A DNA stretch of 64,000 bases from Microgenomates group bacterium (lineage in GTDB: Bacteria > Patescibacteriota > Microgenomatia > UBA1406 > GWC2-37-13): NCBI GenBank assembly GCA_029906985.1, contig JARYMT010000001.1, positions 193,223-257,222 on the forward strand, read 5' to 3'. Positions 42,139 to 49,939 of the stretch are shown one piece after another. The notes beneath the pieces are model-generated. The model was not told the DNA's origin. It searched no databases and was given only the letters and a program-made list of their open reading frames with translations. The translations under genes were made by a program, and so were the position numbers. Positions within the stretch are counted from its first letter, which is position 1. Every line of letters begins with the position of its first letter.

Positions 42139-42567
42139 ATGGCAGAAAACAATCATCAGCAAAAACAAAATTTTTATCAAGGAATAATTATTGGAACAGT
42201 ATTTATTTTCATAATTTTTTTAGCTTTTTTTGCTGGTTTAAAAATAGGTCAAAGGAGAGTTTTTGATAAACGTTATCCTCCAATGTTCTACCAGTTTTTA
42301 AGACCACCAAAAGAAGGATTTATTCCAAGAAGGTTTCAAGGCCATGGTTTGGTAGGAGTGGTTGACTCTGTCTCCAAAGAAAGTTTTGTCGTGAAAAATC
42401 GTTGGGGAGAACTGGTTACTGTGTTGGTAAATAAAGATACTCAATACAAAATGGATAATAAAAATGCGAGTTTTTCTGATATTAAAAAAGGAAAAAACGT
42501 GATGGTAATTGGCGAACCAAAAGAAGAAGAGATAGGGGTAGTTGCCAAAATCATTAGAATTTTTTAA
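42139..42567 (+). CDS. Membrane-anchored DUF5666-like protein (first copy)
   Basis: The 142-residue protein has one N-terminal membrane helix (about 16-37), a short linker with RPPKEGFIPRRFQGHG, and a small beta-barrel-like domain GVVDSVSKESFVVKNRWGELVTVLVNKDTQYK...DIKKGKNVMVIGEPKEEEIGVVAKIIRIF (about 75-142). The domain follows the OB-like DUF5666 pattern. A paralogue at 45949 bounds the same operon, so the two bracket the MacAB genes; a periplasmic-type scaffold role is possible. It starts 7 nt after the regulator. Confidence 0.75.
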   Translation: MAENNHQQKQNFYQGIIIGTVFIFIIFLAFFAGLKIGQRRVFDKRYPPMFYQFLRPPKEGFIPRRFQGHGLVGVVDSVSKESFVVKNRWGELVTVLVNKDTQYKMDNKNASFSDIKKGKNVMVIGEPKEEEIGVVAKIIRIF

Positions 42568-42581
42568 TTGATTAGTTTTTT

Positions 42582-43835
42582 ATGAAAAAAATAACGACAA
42601 TTTTTTTGAAAAACAAAAGGTTGTTATTAGTTTTTATTTTGATTATTTTAATTACTGTTTTTTTTGTTTTGAAAAACAAAAATGAAAAACAACAAAAATA
42701 TCAGACAACCAAAGTTGCAAAAGAAACCTTAATTGAGTCGGTTTCTGCTTCAGGTCAGATAATTAGCTCTTCTTCTCAGATTGTTTATACCCAAGCGACC
42801 GGTATGGTAAAAGCGGTTTATGTAAAAAACGGCCAGTTTGTTAAAAAAGGCGAGAAAATCTTAGAAATTGAGTTAGATCAAACAGGACAACAAAAATATC
42901 AGACAGCTTTAGCAAACTATCTTTCAGCCAAGAATAATTTAGATTCGGCGCAAAATAATTTATACACTCTCCAGGCTGATATGTTTGACAAATGGGAAAC
43001 TTTTTATAATTTAGCTACGTCATCAACCTATCAAAACGCTGACGGGAGCCCCAACGAAACCAATCGACAGTTGCCAGAATTTTTAATTGCTAAAAATAAT
43101 TGGTTAGCTGCTGAAGCAAAATACAAAAACCAACAAAACCAAATTCAACAAACACAGGCTTCTTTATCAAGCGCCTGGGCATCTTACCAATTAGCTTCGC
43201 CATTAATCACGGCACCAGTTGGAGGCAAAATTAATGATTTAATTTATGAGACAGGAATGATTATTGGAGGTCTAGATTCTGACACAAGTTCCTCAAATAT
43301 TAAAATAGCAACAATTAAAAACGAATCAACCTCTTTTGGTAAATTTACTGTTTCTGAAATTGATGTTTCAAAAATAAAATCCGGGCAAAAAGCAACGATT
43401 ACTATCGATGCTCTCCCAGACAAAACCTTTACCGGCGAGGTAATCGCCATTGATCAGACGGGTGAAGTAATTTCATCGGTGGTTGATTATCCGTTGACGA
43501 TAAAATTTGATTCATTTTCAGATGAAGTTTTGCCAAATATGTCGGCCACGGCCAATATTATTATCAATAAAAAAATTAATGTCTTGACTGTTCCGTTAAC
43601 GGCAATTATTAAACAAAATGATTTAAATTATCTAAGAGTTTTAAAAAAAGGGCAAATAATTTTAACGCCGGTGGAAATTGGTATTTCCTCGGATACGAAA
43701 ACAGAAGTTATTGGAGGAATTTCCGAAGGCGACGAGATTGTTACCTCCACTATTTCCAACAGCTCAACCTCAACCGGCCAATCACCTTTTTCCAATTTTG
43801 GTATCGGTGGAGGAACAAGAATTAGGATGAGATAA
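42582..43835 (+). CDS. MacA/HlyD-type efflux adaptor protein
   Basis: The 417-residue protein has a membrane anchor (about 13-30), two lipoyl-like half-motifs (SASGQIISSSSQIVYTQATGMVKAVYVKNGQFVKKGEKILEIE and ASPLITAPVGGKINDLIYETG) flanking a coiled-coil hairpin (about 105-200), and beta-barrel/membrane-proximal parts (about 240-390). It links a MacB-like ABC transporter to the cell surface. In a cell without an outer membrane it would act as an extracytoplasmic partner. It lies in the operon after the DUF5666-like gene by 14 nt. A hairpin element separates it from the ATPase gene. Confidence 0.92.
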   Translation: MKKITTIFLKNKRLLLVFILIILITVFFVLKNKNEKQQKYQTTKVAKETLIESVSASGQIISSSSQIVYTQATGMVKAVYVKNGQFVKKGEKILEIELDQTGQQKYQTALANYLSAKNNLDSAQNNLYTLQADMFDKWETFYNLATSSTYQNADGSPNETNRQLPEFLIAKNNWLAAEAKYKNQQNQIQQTQASLSSAWASYQLASPLITAPVGGKINDLIYETGMIIGGLDSDTSSSNIKIATIKNESTSFGKFTVSEIDVSKIKSGQKATITIDALPDKTFTGEVIAIDQTGEVISSVVDYPLTIKFDSFSDEVLPNMSATANIIINKKINVLTVPLTAIIKQNDLNYLRVLKKGQIILTPVEIGISSDTKTEVIGGISEGDEIVTSTISNSSTSTGQSPFSNFGIGGGTRIRMR

Positions 43836-43852
43836 AAAATAATAATAGAATT

Positions 43853-43878
43853 GTCATCCCGAAGTTGCTTCGGGGTCC
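43853..43878. repeat. Hairpin family B, copy between the macA- and macB-like genes
   Basis: CATCCCGAAGTTGCTTCGGGGTCC: 7-bp arms CCCGAAG/CTTCGGG with loop TTG (43858-43874). Sequence and flanks resemble the copA element at 23725. No T-run follows, so it is not a normal terminator. Confidence 0.75.
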
Positions 43879-43942
43879 AATTTAAGACACCGCGGTTAAA
43901 ATTTCAAAAAGATAGATTTGGTTAGTAATTTAAATTGTAATA

Positions 43943-44617
43943 ATGACAGATGTACTGATTGAATTAAAAAATATAACTAAAATTTATAAAAACCATTTTA
44001 TTGAAACCAAAGCCTTAGATAATATCTCATTAAAAATAAATAGAAGTGAATTCATCGCCATAATGGGTCCTTCGGGATCGGGGAAATCTACTTTGCTTCA
44101 TATATTAGGTTTATTAGATAAACCAACTTCTGGAGAATATCTTTTTGAAGGAAAAAAAACTTTACAAATGGATGAAAATACTTTAGCCGATTTTAGAAAT
44201 AAAAAGATTGGTTTTGTTTTTCAAGCTTATAATCTTTTGCCACGAATAAAAGCTTTAAAAAATGTTGCTCTTCCTTTGATTTATGCCGGCGTTGATAAAA
44301 AAAATCGAGAAGAAAAAGCTTTTGAAAAATTAAAAGAAGTTGGGTTAAAAGACTATGCTGATCATTTTCCTAACCAATTGTCAGGAGGTCAACAACAGCG
44401 AGTTGCTATCGCTAGAGCGCTAGTTAATAATCCTTCAATAATTTTAGCCGATGAGCCGACGGGTAATTTAGCTTCTTTTCAAGCAGAAGAAATAATGAAA
44501 ATTTTTAAAAATTTAAACAAAGAGGGAAAAACAATTATTTTAATTACCCACGAAGAAGAAATTGCTAAATGGGCAAAAAGGATAATAAAAATAAAAGACG
44601 GCAAAATAATTAATTAA
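43943..44617 (+). CDS. ABC transporter ATP-binding protein (MacB/LolD type)
   Basis: The 224-residue ATPase has Walker A GPSGSGKST (about 35-43), the Q-loop GFVFQAYNLLPR, signature LSGGQQQRVAIARALV, Walker B IILADEPTGNLAS and H-loop ITHEEE. The FVFQAYNLLPR and ADEPTGNL phrases are typical of the MacB/LolD/FtsE family. It serves the FtsX-like permease that starts 19 nt later. Upstream is the hairpin element and the adaptor gene. Confidence 0.94.
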   Translation: MTDVLIELKNITKIYKNHFIETKALDNISLKINRSEFIAIMGPSGSGKSTLLHILGLLDKPTSGEYLFEGKKTLQMDENTLADFRNKKIGFVFQAYNLLPRIKALKNVALPLIYAGVDKKNREEKAFEKLKEVGLKDYADHFPNQLSGGQQQRVAIARALVNNPSIILADEPTGNLASFQAEEIMKIFKNLNKEGKTIILITHEEEIAKWAKRIIKIKDGKIIN

Positions 44618-44636
44618 TTCATAAAATAAATCCAAA

Positions 44637-45911
44637 ATGAAAAATAATGACTCAAATTCTAAAACCGGCGAAATTAAAAAATTTTTAGATTATTTCCTTG
44701 AGATAGTCAATGAAGCGGTTTTTTCCCTTTTGGCAAATAAAATAAGAAGCGGTTTGGCGGTTTTAGGAATCATTATAGGGATAGCTTCGGTAATTGTTAT
44801 GCTGTCTTTAGGTCAGGCTAGTCAAAAAAGCATCGAATCACAAATTAAATCTTTGGGTTCGAATCTTTTAACAATAATGCCCGGCGCCTTATCGACGGGA
44901 ACAGTCCGTCAGGCGGCTGGCAGCGCCAACACTCTAACTTTAAGCGATGCTTTAGCGATAAAAAATGAATTTTTAAATAAATATATTATTGATATTTCAC
45001 CAGAGCTGTCAAGGCGTTCTCAAGTGATTTTTGAAAGAGCTAATACCAATACACAAATAATTGGTGTTTATCCCAGCTATCAAACACTAAGAAATATAAA
45101 CTTATCTTCAGGCGATTTTATCAGCCAATTTGATATTGAAGGGACAAGGCAAGTTGCCGTCGTTGGGCCGCAGGTGGTTGCTGATCTTTTTGGTGACGGC
45201 GTTAATCCGGTGGGAAAAATGATAAGAATTTCTGGAAAAAGTTTTCGGGTAATTGGGGTCACTTTAGCAAAAGGGGGAGCGGGATTTTTTAATCAGGATG
45301 ATATGGTTTTTGTTCCTTTATCAACCGCTCAGAAATTATTATTTGGAACAGATTATTTATCTTCAATCAGCATCGGTATTAAAGATGAAAAACTTATGAA
45401 TCAAGCGAGGGACGAAATTGGTTATTTTTTATTAGCCCGTCATAAAATAAATGATCCATATCAAGCTGATTTTTCAATAATGTCGCAAGCTGATATTTTA
45501 CAAACCGCAACATCAGTGACTTCAACTTTCACCAATCTTTTATCAGGAATTGCGGCGATCTCTTTATTGGTCGGAGGGATCGGAATTATGAATATTATGT
45601 TGGTAGCGGTAGTTGAACGAACAAGAGAAATAGGTCTTCGTAAAGCAATTGGCGCTAAAAACAGAGTCATTGTCGGTCAATTTTTAAGTGAAGCAATAAT
45701 CTTAACATTATTAGGAGGTTTTTTTGGAATTATTTTCGGCATTATTATTTATTTTATTTTATCGGTGATTTTAAAATTTTCTTTTATTATTTCTTTACCG
45801 GCAATATTTTTAGCAGTGACGGTCGCCTCGATAATTGGCGTGGTTTTTGGTTATTATCCAGCAAAAAAAGCCGCCAGCTTGTCGCCAATCGAGGCTTTAA
45901 GATACGAATAA
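44637..45911 (+). CDS. MacB-type ABC transporter permease (FtsX-like)
   Basis: The 424-residue protein has an N-terminal helix (about 38-62 with ANKIRSGLAVLGIIIGIASVIVMLSLGQ), a large extracytoplasmic domain (about 65-295) and three C-terminal helices with GGIGIMNIMLVAVVERTREIGLRKAIGAKNR, the FtsX/MacB signature. The C terminus AASLSPIEALRYE is also diagnostic. MacAB systems export peptides, lipoproteins or macrolides. It follows its ATPase by 19 nt and is followed by a second DUF5666-like protein. Confidence 0.95.
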   Translation: MKNNDSNSKTGEIKKFLDYFLEIVNEAVFSLLANKIRSGLAVLGIIIGIASVIVMLSLGQASQKSIESQIKSLGSNLLTIMPGALSTGTVRQAAGSANTLTLSDALAIKNEFLNKYIIDISPELSRRSQVIFERANTNTQIIGVYPSYQTLRNINLSSGDFISQFDIEGTRQVAVVGPQVVADLFGDGVNPVGKMIRISGKSFRVIGVTLAKGGAGFFNQDDMVFVPLSTAQKLLFGTDYLSSISIGIKDEKLMNQARDEIGYFLLARHKINDPYQADFSIMSQADILQTATSVTSTFTNLLSGIAAISLLVGGIGIMNIMLVAVVERTREIGLRKAIGAKNRVIVGQFLSEAIILTLLGGFFGIIFGIIIYFILSVILKFSFIISLPAIFLAVTVASIIGVVFGYYPAKKAASLSPIEALRYE

Positions 45912-45948
45912 TAAAAAACAAAAGTTAGAAGTTTTTTTTATAACAATT

Positions 45949-46371
45949 ATGAAAAACAACATAATTTTCTATATTTTGATTGGAGTTATAAGTTTAGGAG
46001 TCGGTTTTTATGTTGGAATTTGGTATCAAAAAAATCAACAACTATCAAGATTTTCCCAACCTTGGATTGTTAGTCAAACAGGAAGACAAGGCCAAAATCA
46101 GGGAAGATTTACCGGCGGGATGAGACCTGTTAGCGGAGAAATTATCAAAAAAGACCAAGATTCAATTACAATTAAAACACAAAATAGTTCAACAAAAATT
46201 ATTTTAATTCCCAGCGGCGTCTTAATTACCAAATCGCAAAAAGCAACTTTCGATGATTTAAAAGAGAAAGAAACCGTCTTTGTTATTGGTCAACAAAACC
46301 CAGACGGATCGATTACCGCAGAGAATATTCAAATTGGTCAGATTAATTTAAGAAGAAATAATACTAACTAG
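45949..46371 (+). CDS. Membrane-anchored DUF5666-like protein (second copy)
   Basis: The 140-residue protein repeats the layout of the gene at 42139: an N-terminal helix (about 5-24), a Gln/Gly-rich linker, then a beta-rich DUF5666-like domain (about 60-135) with GEIIKKDQDSITIKTQNSSTKIILIPSGVLITK and FDDLKEKETVFVIGQQNPDGSITAENIQIG. The end overlaps a convergent exported-protein gene by 8 nt. It closes the MacAB operon. Confidence 0.75.
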   Translation: MKNNIIFYILIGVISLGVGFYVGIWYQKNQQLSRFSQPWIVSQTGRQGQNQGRFTGGMRPVSGEIIKKDQDSITIKTQNSSTKIILIPSGVLITKSQKATFDDLKEKETVFVIGQQNPDGSITAENIQIGQINLRRNNTN

Positions 46372-46792
46372 TTTTTTCATGAAGCCATTTTTTCACTTTT
46401 GGCCAATTTTGGAGAAAAAGGACAACAACCAAAAAACCAATAACAAAATAAATTGCGACATTTTTTGGAGTTAGATTTTGTGATAAGGCAATTGTTGGGG
46501 TTGGTGTTTCCAAAGACAAAGAAGGCGATGATTGAGGAGTAACTGATTCTATGTTTTGTGGTGAAGGATTGGACGTGGCGATTGGTTTTGTCGGTTGAGG
46601 AGTTTCGGTTGGAGAAGGGGTTTCGGTTGGCTGGAGGGTCGGTGTCGGGGTGTTGGTTGGCGTTTGGGTTGGAATGACAGAAACAATAATATCAAAAAGA
46701 TTTTGGTTGATTTTTCTTACGTTGGGATCAAGAGCAAGAGTTTGCCGAAGACAAACAAATAAAAAAACAACTAAAAAAATTATTTTTTTCAT
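46364..46792 (-). CDS. Exported Pro/Thr-rich protein with C-terminal membrane helix
   Basis: The 142-residue protein starts with a signal peptide (about 1-20), has a low-complexity TPTP/ETPSPT-rich stalk (about 40-100) and ends in one membrane helix (about 111-129) followed by a basic tail. The pattern is that of a surface stalk with a C-terminal anchor and no enzymatic domain. It converges with the second DUF5666-like gene and precedes yidD by 38 nt on the same strand. Confidence 0.75.
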   Translation of the reverse strand: MKKIIFLVVFLFVCLRQTLALDPNVRKINQNLFDIIVSVIPTQTPTNTPTPTLQPTETPSPTETPQPTKPIATSNPSPQNIESVTPQSSPSLSLETPTPTIALSQNLTPKNVAIYFVIGFLVVVLFLQNWPKVKKWLHEKTS

Positions 46793-46830
46793 CTAGTGGT
46801 ATTAAATCACAAAAGAATCCAAAAATCAAA

Positions 46831-47067
46831 TCATTTTAACGGATCATAGCCGCCTGTATTCCAGGGATGACAACGAACGATTCTTTTTAATCCTAAAAAC
46901 AAACCGCGAAATACTCCATATTTTTCAACTGCCTGATATGTATATTCTGAACATGTTGGCTTAAAGCGGCAAACTTTATCAGTCAAAAATAGTTGCCTGG
47001 CAATTGCTCCATGGAACCATTTTGTTTTTTGATAAAAGCGGATGAGAAAAAAAATAATTTTTTTCAT
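46831..47067 (-). CDS. yidD: Membrane protein insertion efficiency factor YidD
   Basis: About 78 residues with the YidD hallmark [44 protein letters not shown] (C-rich HPW...GGxDP). YidD assists YidC-dependent insertion of membrane proteins. The ATG at 47067 is used; an upstream in-frame TTG at 47079 would overlap the promoter of the divergent aldolase gene. It faces away from the transaldolase-like gene, 65 nt between starts. Confidence 0.95.
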   Translation of the reverse strand: MKKIIFFLIRFYQKTKWFHGAIARQLFLTDKVCRFKPTCSEYTYQAVEKYGVFRGLFLGLKRIVRCHPWNTGGYDPLK

Positions 47068-47072
47068 TTTAA

Positions 47073-47101
47073 TTGACAAGATTTAACCTTTTTTATATTA
47101 T
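47073..47101 (+). promoter_or_regulatory. Promoter of the transaldolase-like gene
   Basis: TTGACA (47073-47078), a 17-nt spacer and TATTAT (47096-47101). The predicted leader is about 25 nt. Confidence 0.7.
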
Positions 47102-47132
47102 AAATTCTAAATCTTTATTTCAATAAAAAATA

Positions 47133-47780
47133 ATGAAAATATTTATTGATTCCGCCAACTTAGCAGAAATAAAAGAAGCAGTTTCTTGGGGAATAATAGA
47201 AGGGGCAACCACTAACCCAACCTTGATGGCTAAAGAAAAAAATCAATCATTGAAAAAAATTTCTCAAGAAATTTGTCGAATTGTCCCTGGACCAGTCAGC
47301 TTAGAAGGAAACGCCAGCCAAGCAGAGGAGATTATTAAGGAAGCGAAAATTTTAGCTAAAATTGCTAATAATGTGGTTGTTAAAATTCCAATGACTATAG
47401 AAGGTATTAAAGCGGTTATTAAACTTAATAAAGAAGGAATAAAAACCAATGTTACTTTGGTTTTTTCAGCTAATCAAGCCTTAATAGCCGCTAAGGCAAA
47501 AGCAACTTATGTTTCGCCATTTTTAGGAAGACTTGATGATATTGGCCAAAGCGGATTGCTTTTAATTGAAGAGATAAAAAAAATATACAAAAATTATCAG
47601 TTTAATACTAAAATTATTGCCGCTAGTATTAGAAATCCAGATCATGTCAAACAAGTGGCTTTAATTGGTTGTGATATTGCAACAATTCCTTTTAAAGTCC
47701 TAAAACAACTATATCAACACTCTTTAACTGATAAAGGAATAGCTTTATTTCAAGCAGACTGGAATAAATTAAAAATTTAA
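47133..47780 (+). CDS. fsa: Transaldolase-like / fructose-6-phosphate aldolase
   Basis: The 215-residue protein is the short transaldolase type (TalC/FSA): [14 protein letters not shown] (3-16), [12 protein letters not shown] (24-35), and the Schiff-base lysine in VVVKIPMT (K84). FSA cleaves fructose-6-phosphate; short transaldolases move dihydroxyacetone units in the pentose phosphate pathway. The two cannot be told apart from this sequence alone. It is the first gene after a clear promoter and ends 4 nt inside the convergent rsmI gene. Confidence 0.93.
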   Translation: MKIFIDSANLAEIKEAVSWGIIEGATTNPTLMAKEKNQSLKKISQEICRIVPGPVSLEGNASQAEEIIKEAKILAKIANNVVVKIPMTIEGIKAVIKLNKEGIKTNVTLVFSANQALIAAKAKATYVSPFLGRLDDIGQSGLLLIEEIKKIYKNYQFNTKIIAASIRNPDHVKQVALIGCDIATIPFKVLKQLYQHSLTDKGIALFQADWNKLKI

Positions 47781-48460
47781 TTATTTATTTTAAAAACAAC
47801 AGTAATTTCACCTTTAATTTCTTTTCTTTGTTTTAATATTTTTAAAACCTCATCAACGTTTCCTCTTAAAAATTCTTCATAAATTTTGGTCATTTCCCGG
47901 GCAAGAGAGATTCTGGTTTTTGGGTTAATTTGATTTAAAATTTCCAAAGTTTTAATAATTCTTTGTGGCGATTCAAAAAAAATTATCGATGGAGTTTTTT
48001 TGCCAATTTTTAATTTCGAGATTTCTTGAAAAATTTTCTGTTTTTGAGATAAATTTTTTGGCAAAAAACCTAAAAATAAAAAGGGAGAAGTAGAAAGTCC
48101 TGATGTTATTAATGCCGATAAAACTGCTGATGGTCCGGGAACAGGAACAATTTTTATATTTTCTTTAATAACTCGTTTGACTAAAAATTGACCGGGATCT
48201 GATAAAGTAGGGGTGCCAGCATCAGAGATTAAGGCTAATTTTTTTCCTTGTTTTAATTTTTCTAGAATTTTTGGCAGAACTTGCAGTTGATTTTCATCAG
48301 TTAGATGAATAAGCGGTTTTTTTATTTGATAATGATTAAGTAAAATATTACCTTTATAAGTTGATTCGCAGATTATTTCATCAACTTCTTTTAAAATTTC
48401 AGTCGCTCGAAAAGTAATATCTTTTAAGTTACCAATTGGAGTGGAAACTAAATATAGCAT
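47777..48460 (-). CDS. rsmI: 16S rRNA (cytidine1402-2'-O)-methyltransferase
   Basis: The 227-residue protein has the RsmI opening [26 protein letters not shown], the [12 protein letters not shown] loop (SAM-binding) and [28 protein letters not shown]. It methylates C1402 of 16S rRNA in the decoding centre. It is shorter than E. coli RsmI (~286), lacking part of the C-terminal domain, as seen in some minimal genomes. The gap to pth is filled by a heptamer array. Confidence 0.95.
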   Translation of the reverse strand: MLYLVSTPIGNLKDITFRATEILKEVDEIICESTYKGNILLNHYQIKKPLIHLTDENQLQVLPKILEKLKQGKKLALISDAGTPTLSDPGQFLVKRVIKENIKIVPVPGPSAVLSALITSGLSTSPFLFLGFLPKNLSQKQKIFQEISKLKIGKKTPSIIFFESPQRIIKTLEILNQINPKTRISLAREMTKIYEEFLRGNVDEVLKILKQRKEIKGEITVVFKINN

Positions 48461-48488
48461 AAATTAAAAATTAAAAGTTAAATATTAA
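48461..48488. repeat. Heptamer array filling the rsmI-pth gap
   Basis: Four 7-mers AAATTAA, AAATTAA, AAGTTAA, ATATTAA exactly fill the 28 nt between the rsmI start codon and the pth stop codon. Confidence 0.8.
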
Positions 48489-49025
48489 TTAAGAAAAAAT
48501 TTCCGGATGGGTTTTGATAATTTTTGGAAAAACCTCGTTGACTAAAATCTGTTTTTCCTCATCTAAAAAATTTTGCAAAACATAAGTTTCACCATCAATC
48601 CAGTTTTCTTTTTGGCGGTTATCAACACCAATTCTTATCCGCCAAAAATCTTTAGTTTTTAAGGTTTGTTCAATTGATTTAATGCCATTGTGTAATTTTG
48701 GACCGTTGGCAAACTGGATTTTGAATTTTCCCAAGGGAATGTCTAAATCATCATGAATAATGTATAACGTAGAACGTGGAACGTGAAACGTATTAAAGAT
48801 TTTTTTAACTGCTTTACCTGATTCATTCATATAGGTTAAAGTTTGACAAAGAATTAAATTATTAAGGGTAAAAATTTTAGCAATGGAAGAATTTTTTTCT
48901 TTCAACTCGCTAACCCGCCAACCCGTTAACTTTTTAACTAAATAATCAATAAACATATGACCAACATTATGGCGGTTATTTTTATATTTTTCACCAGGAT
49001 TGCCAAGACCAAGAGAAATTTTCAT
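48489..49025 (-). CDS. pth: Peptidyl-tRNA hydrolase with repeat-encoded loops
   Basis: From the ATG at 49025 (178 residues) the enzyme starts MKISLGLGNPG, and active-site residues are seen in GNPG, RHNVGH (catalytic His), YMNESGKAV, IIHDDLDIP and HNG. It releases tRNA from stalled peptidyl-tRNA. Two surface loops, LTGWRVSELK and TFHVPRSTLY, are encoded by an 8-bp and a 7-bp tandem array; loop lengths are near normal, so the protein is probably active. An upstream in-frame ATG at 49052 is less likely because it adds residues encoded by a heptamer array (49035-49062). Confidence 0.94.
   Translation of the reverse strand: MKISLGLGNPGEKYKNNRHNVGHMFIDYLVKKLTGWRVSELKEKNSSIAKIFTLNNLILCQTLTYMNESGKAVKKIFNTFHVPRSTLYIIHDDLDIPLGKFKIQFANGPKLHNGIKSIEQTLKTKDFWRIRIGVDNRQKENWIDGETYVLQNFLDEEKQILVNEVFPKIIKTHPEIFS
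48767..48794. repeat. Tandem 7-mer array inside pth
   Basis: ACGTAGA, ACGTGGA, ACGTGAA, ACGTATT (4 x 7 nt) encode part of TFHVPRSTLY in the minus-strand pth frame. Confidence 0.85.
48903..48930. repeat. Tandem 8-mer array inside pth
   Basis: CAACTCGC, TAACCCGC, CAACCCGT, TAAC (3.5 x 8 nt, consensus YAACYCGY) encode LTGWRVSEL on the minus strand. Confidence 0.85.
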
Positions 49026-49081
49026 TCCTATTTTAAATTTCAAATTTATCATTTATAATTATAATCTAAAATCTTTTCTTT

Positions 49082-49154
49082 GGGCCCGTAGCTCAACTGG
49101 CAGAGCAGCAGCCTTTTAAGCTGTTGGTTGAGAGTTCGAGTCTCTCCGGGCTCA
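49082..49154 (+). tRNA. tRNA-Lys(TTT)
   Basis: Acceptor stem GGGCCCG/CGGGCTC (one G-T pair), D-stem GCTC/GAGC, anticodon stem GCAGC/GCTGT with loop CTTTTAA (TTT), T-arm GAGAG-TTCGAGT-CTCTC, discriminator A. CCA is not encoded. trmD starts 9 nt downstream. Confidence 0.95.
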
Positions 49155-49162
49155 CTAACAAA

Positions 49163-49939
49163 ATGAAAATCTACATTGTCACTCTTTTCCCCAAAATGAT
49201 CTCTTCTTTTTTTGCAGAAAGCATTATTAAAAAAGCTCAAGAAAAAGGTCTAGTTGAAATTGAGATCGTTGATCTTCGTCAGTTTGCTTATGATAAACGG
49301 GGATCGGTTGATGATCGGGTGTATGGAGGGGGAAAAGGGATGGTGATAAGGGTGGATGTGATGTATAAGGCACTAAAAAAATTAAAAATTAATCCGCCGG
49401 TTGGCGGACAAAATTCAAAATTAAAATCTAAAATTTTTTTAACCTCGCCTAAAGGTAAAGTTTTTGATCAGAAAAAAGCAAAAGAGTTGGCAAAATTAGA
49501 TAAATTAGTGATTATTTGCGGCCATTATGAGGGAATTGATGAACGAGTAAGACAGTTTGCTGATGAAGAGATATCTTTGGGTGATTTTGTGATGACCGGA
49601 GGAGAGATTACCGCTGCGGCCATCGTTGACTCAGTTATTCGATTGGCTCCCGGAGTTTTGAAAAAAGAAGCGACAGAAAAAGAGAGTTTTTCTGAATATG
49701 AGGTTGATTATTTAATAAAAATTTTAGGTGAAAATGAAATTTTAAAAAAATTAAAAGAAAAAAGGATCAAAAAAACAAAACTTTTAGAATATCCTCAATA
49801 TACCCGGCCGGAGGAATTTTTAGGTTTAAAAGTGCCAAAAGTTTTGCTCTCCGGCAATCATAAAGAAATAGAAAAATGGCGAATAAAAAAAGCTTGGGAA
49901 GAGACAGTCAAGAAAAGACAAGATTTATTAAATATTTAA
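49163..49939 (+). CDS. trmD: tRNA (guanine37-N1)-methyltransferase TrmD with inserted element
   Basis: About 258 residues with the TrmD landmarks VTLFPKMISSFF, DRVYGGGKGMVIRVDVM, ICGHYEGIDERVRQFADEEISLGDFVMTGGE (the knotted SAM site) and PQYTRPEEF. It methylates G37 next to the anticodon of tRNAs, preventing frameshifts. Codons about 73-91, encoding ...LKINPPVGGQNSKLKSKI, come from a composite heptamer-palindrome element (49378-49436), in a surface loop before IFLTSPKGK where bacterial TrmD length varies. The ATG at 49163 follows the tRNA-Lys gene by 8 nt, so tRNA and mRNA must be cut apart. Confidence 0.95.
   Translation: MKIYIVTLFPKMISSFFAESIIKKAQEKGLVEIEIVDLRQFAYDKRGSVDDRVYGGGKGMVIRVDVMYKALKKLKINPPVGGQNSKLKSKIFLTSPKGKVFDQKKAKELAKLDKLVIICGHYEGIDERVRQFADEEISLGDFVMTGGEITAAAIVDSVIRLAPGVLKKEATEKESFSEYEVDYLIKILGENEILKKLKEKRIKKTKLLEYPQYTRPEEFLGLKVPKVLLSGNHKEIEKWRIKKAWEETVKKRQDLLNI
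49378..49436. repeat. Composite heptamer-palindrome-heptamer element inside trmD
   Basis: Two 7-mers (AAAATTA twice), A, the palindrome variant TCCGCCGGTTGGCGGA (49393-49408), then four 7-mers (CAAAATT, CAAAATT, AAAATCT, AAAATTT). The two changes in the palindrome centre (AGCT to GGTT) still allow G-T pairing in RNA. The trmD frame stays open through it. Confidence 0.85.

Noticed and set aside
47068-47079. TTG start at 47079 for yidD
   Set aside because: It would overlap the divergent promoter and adds non-conserved residues.
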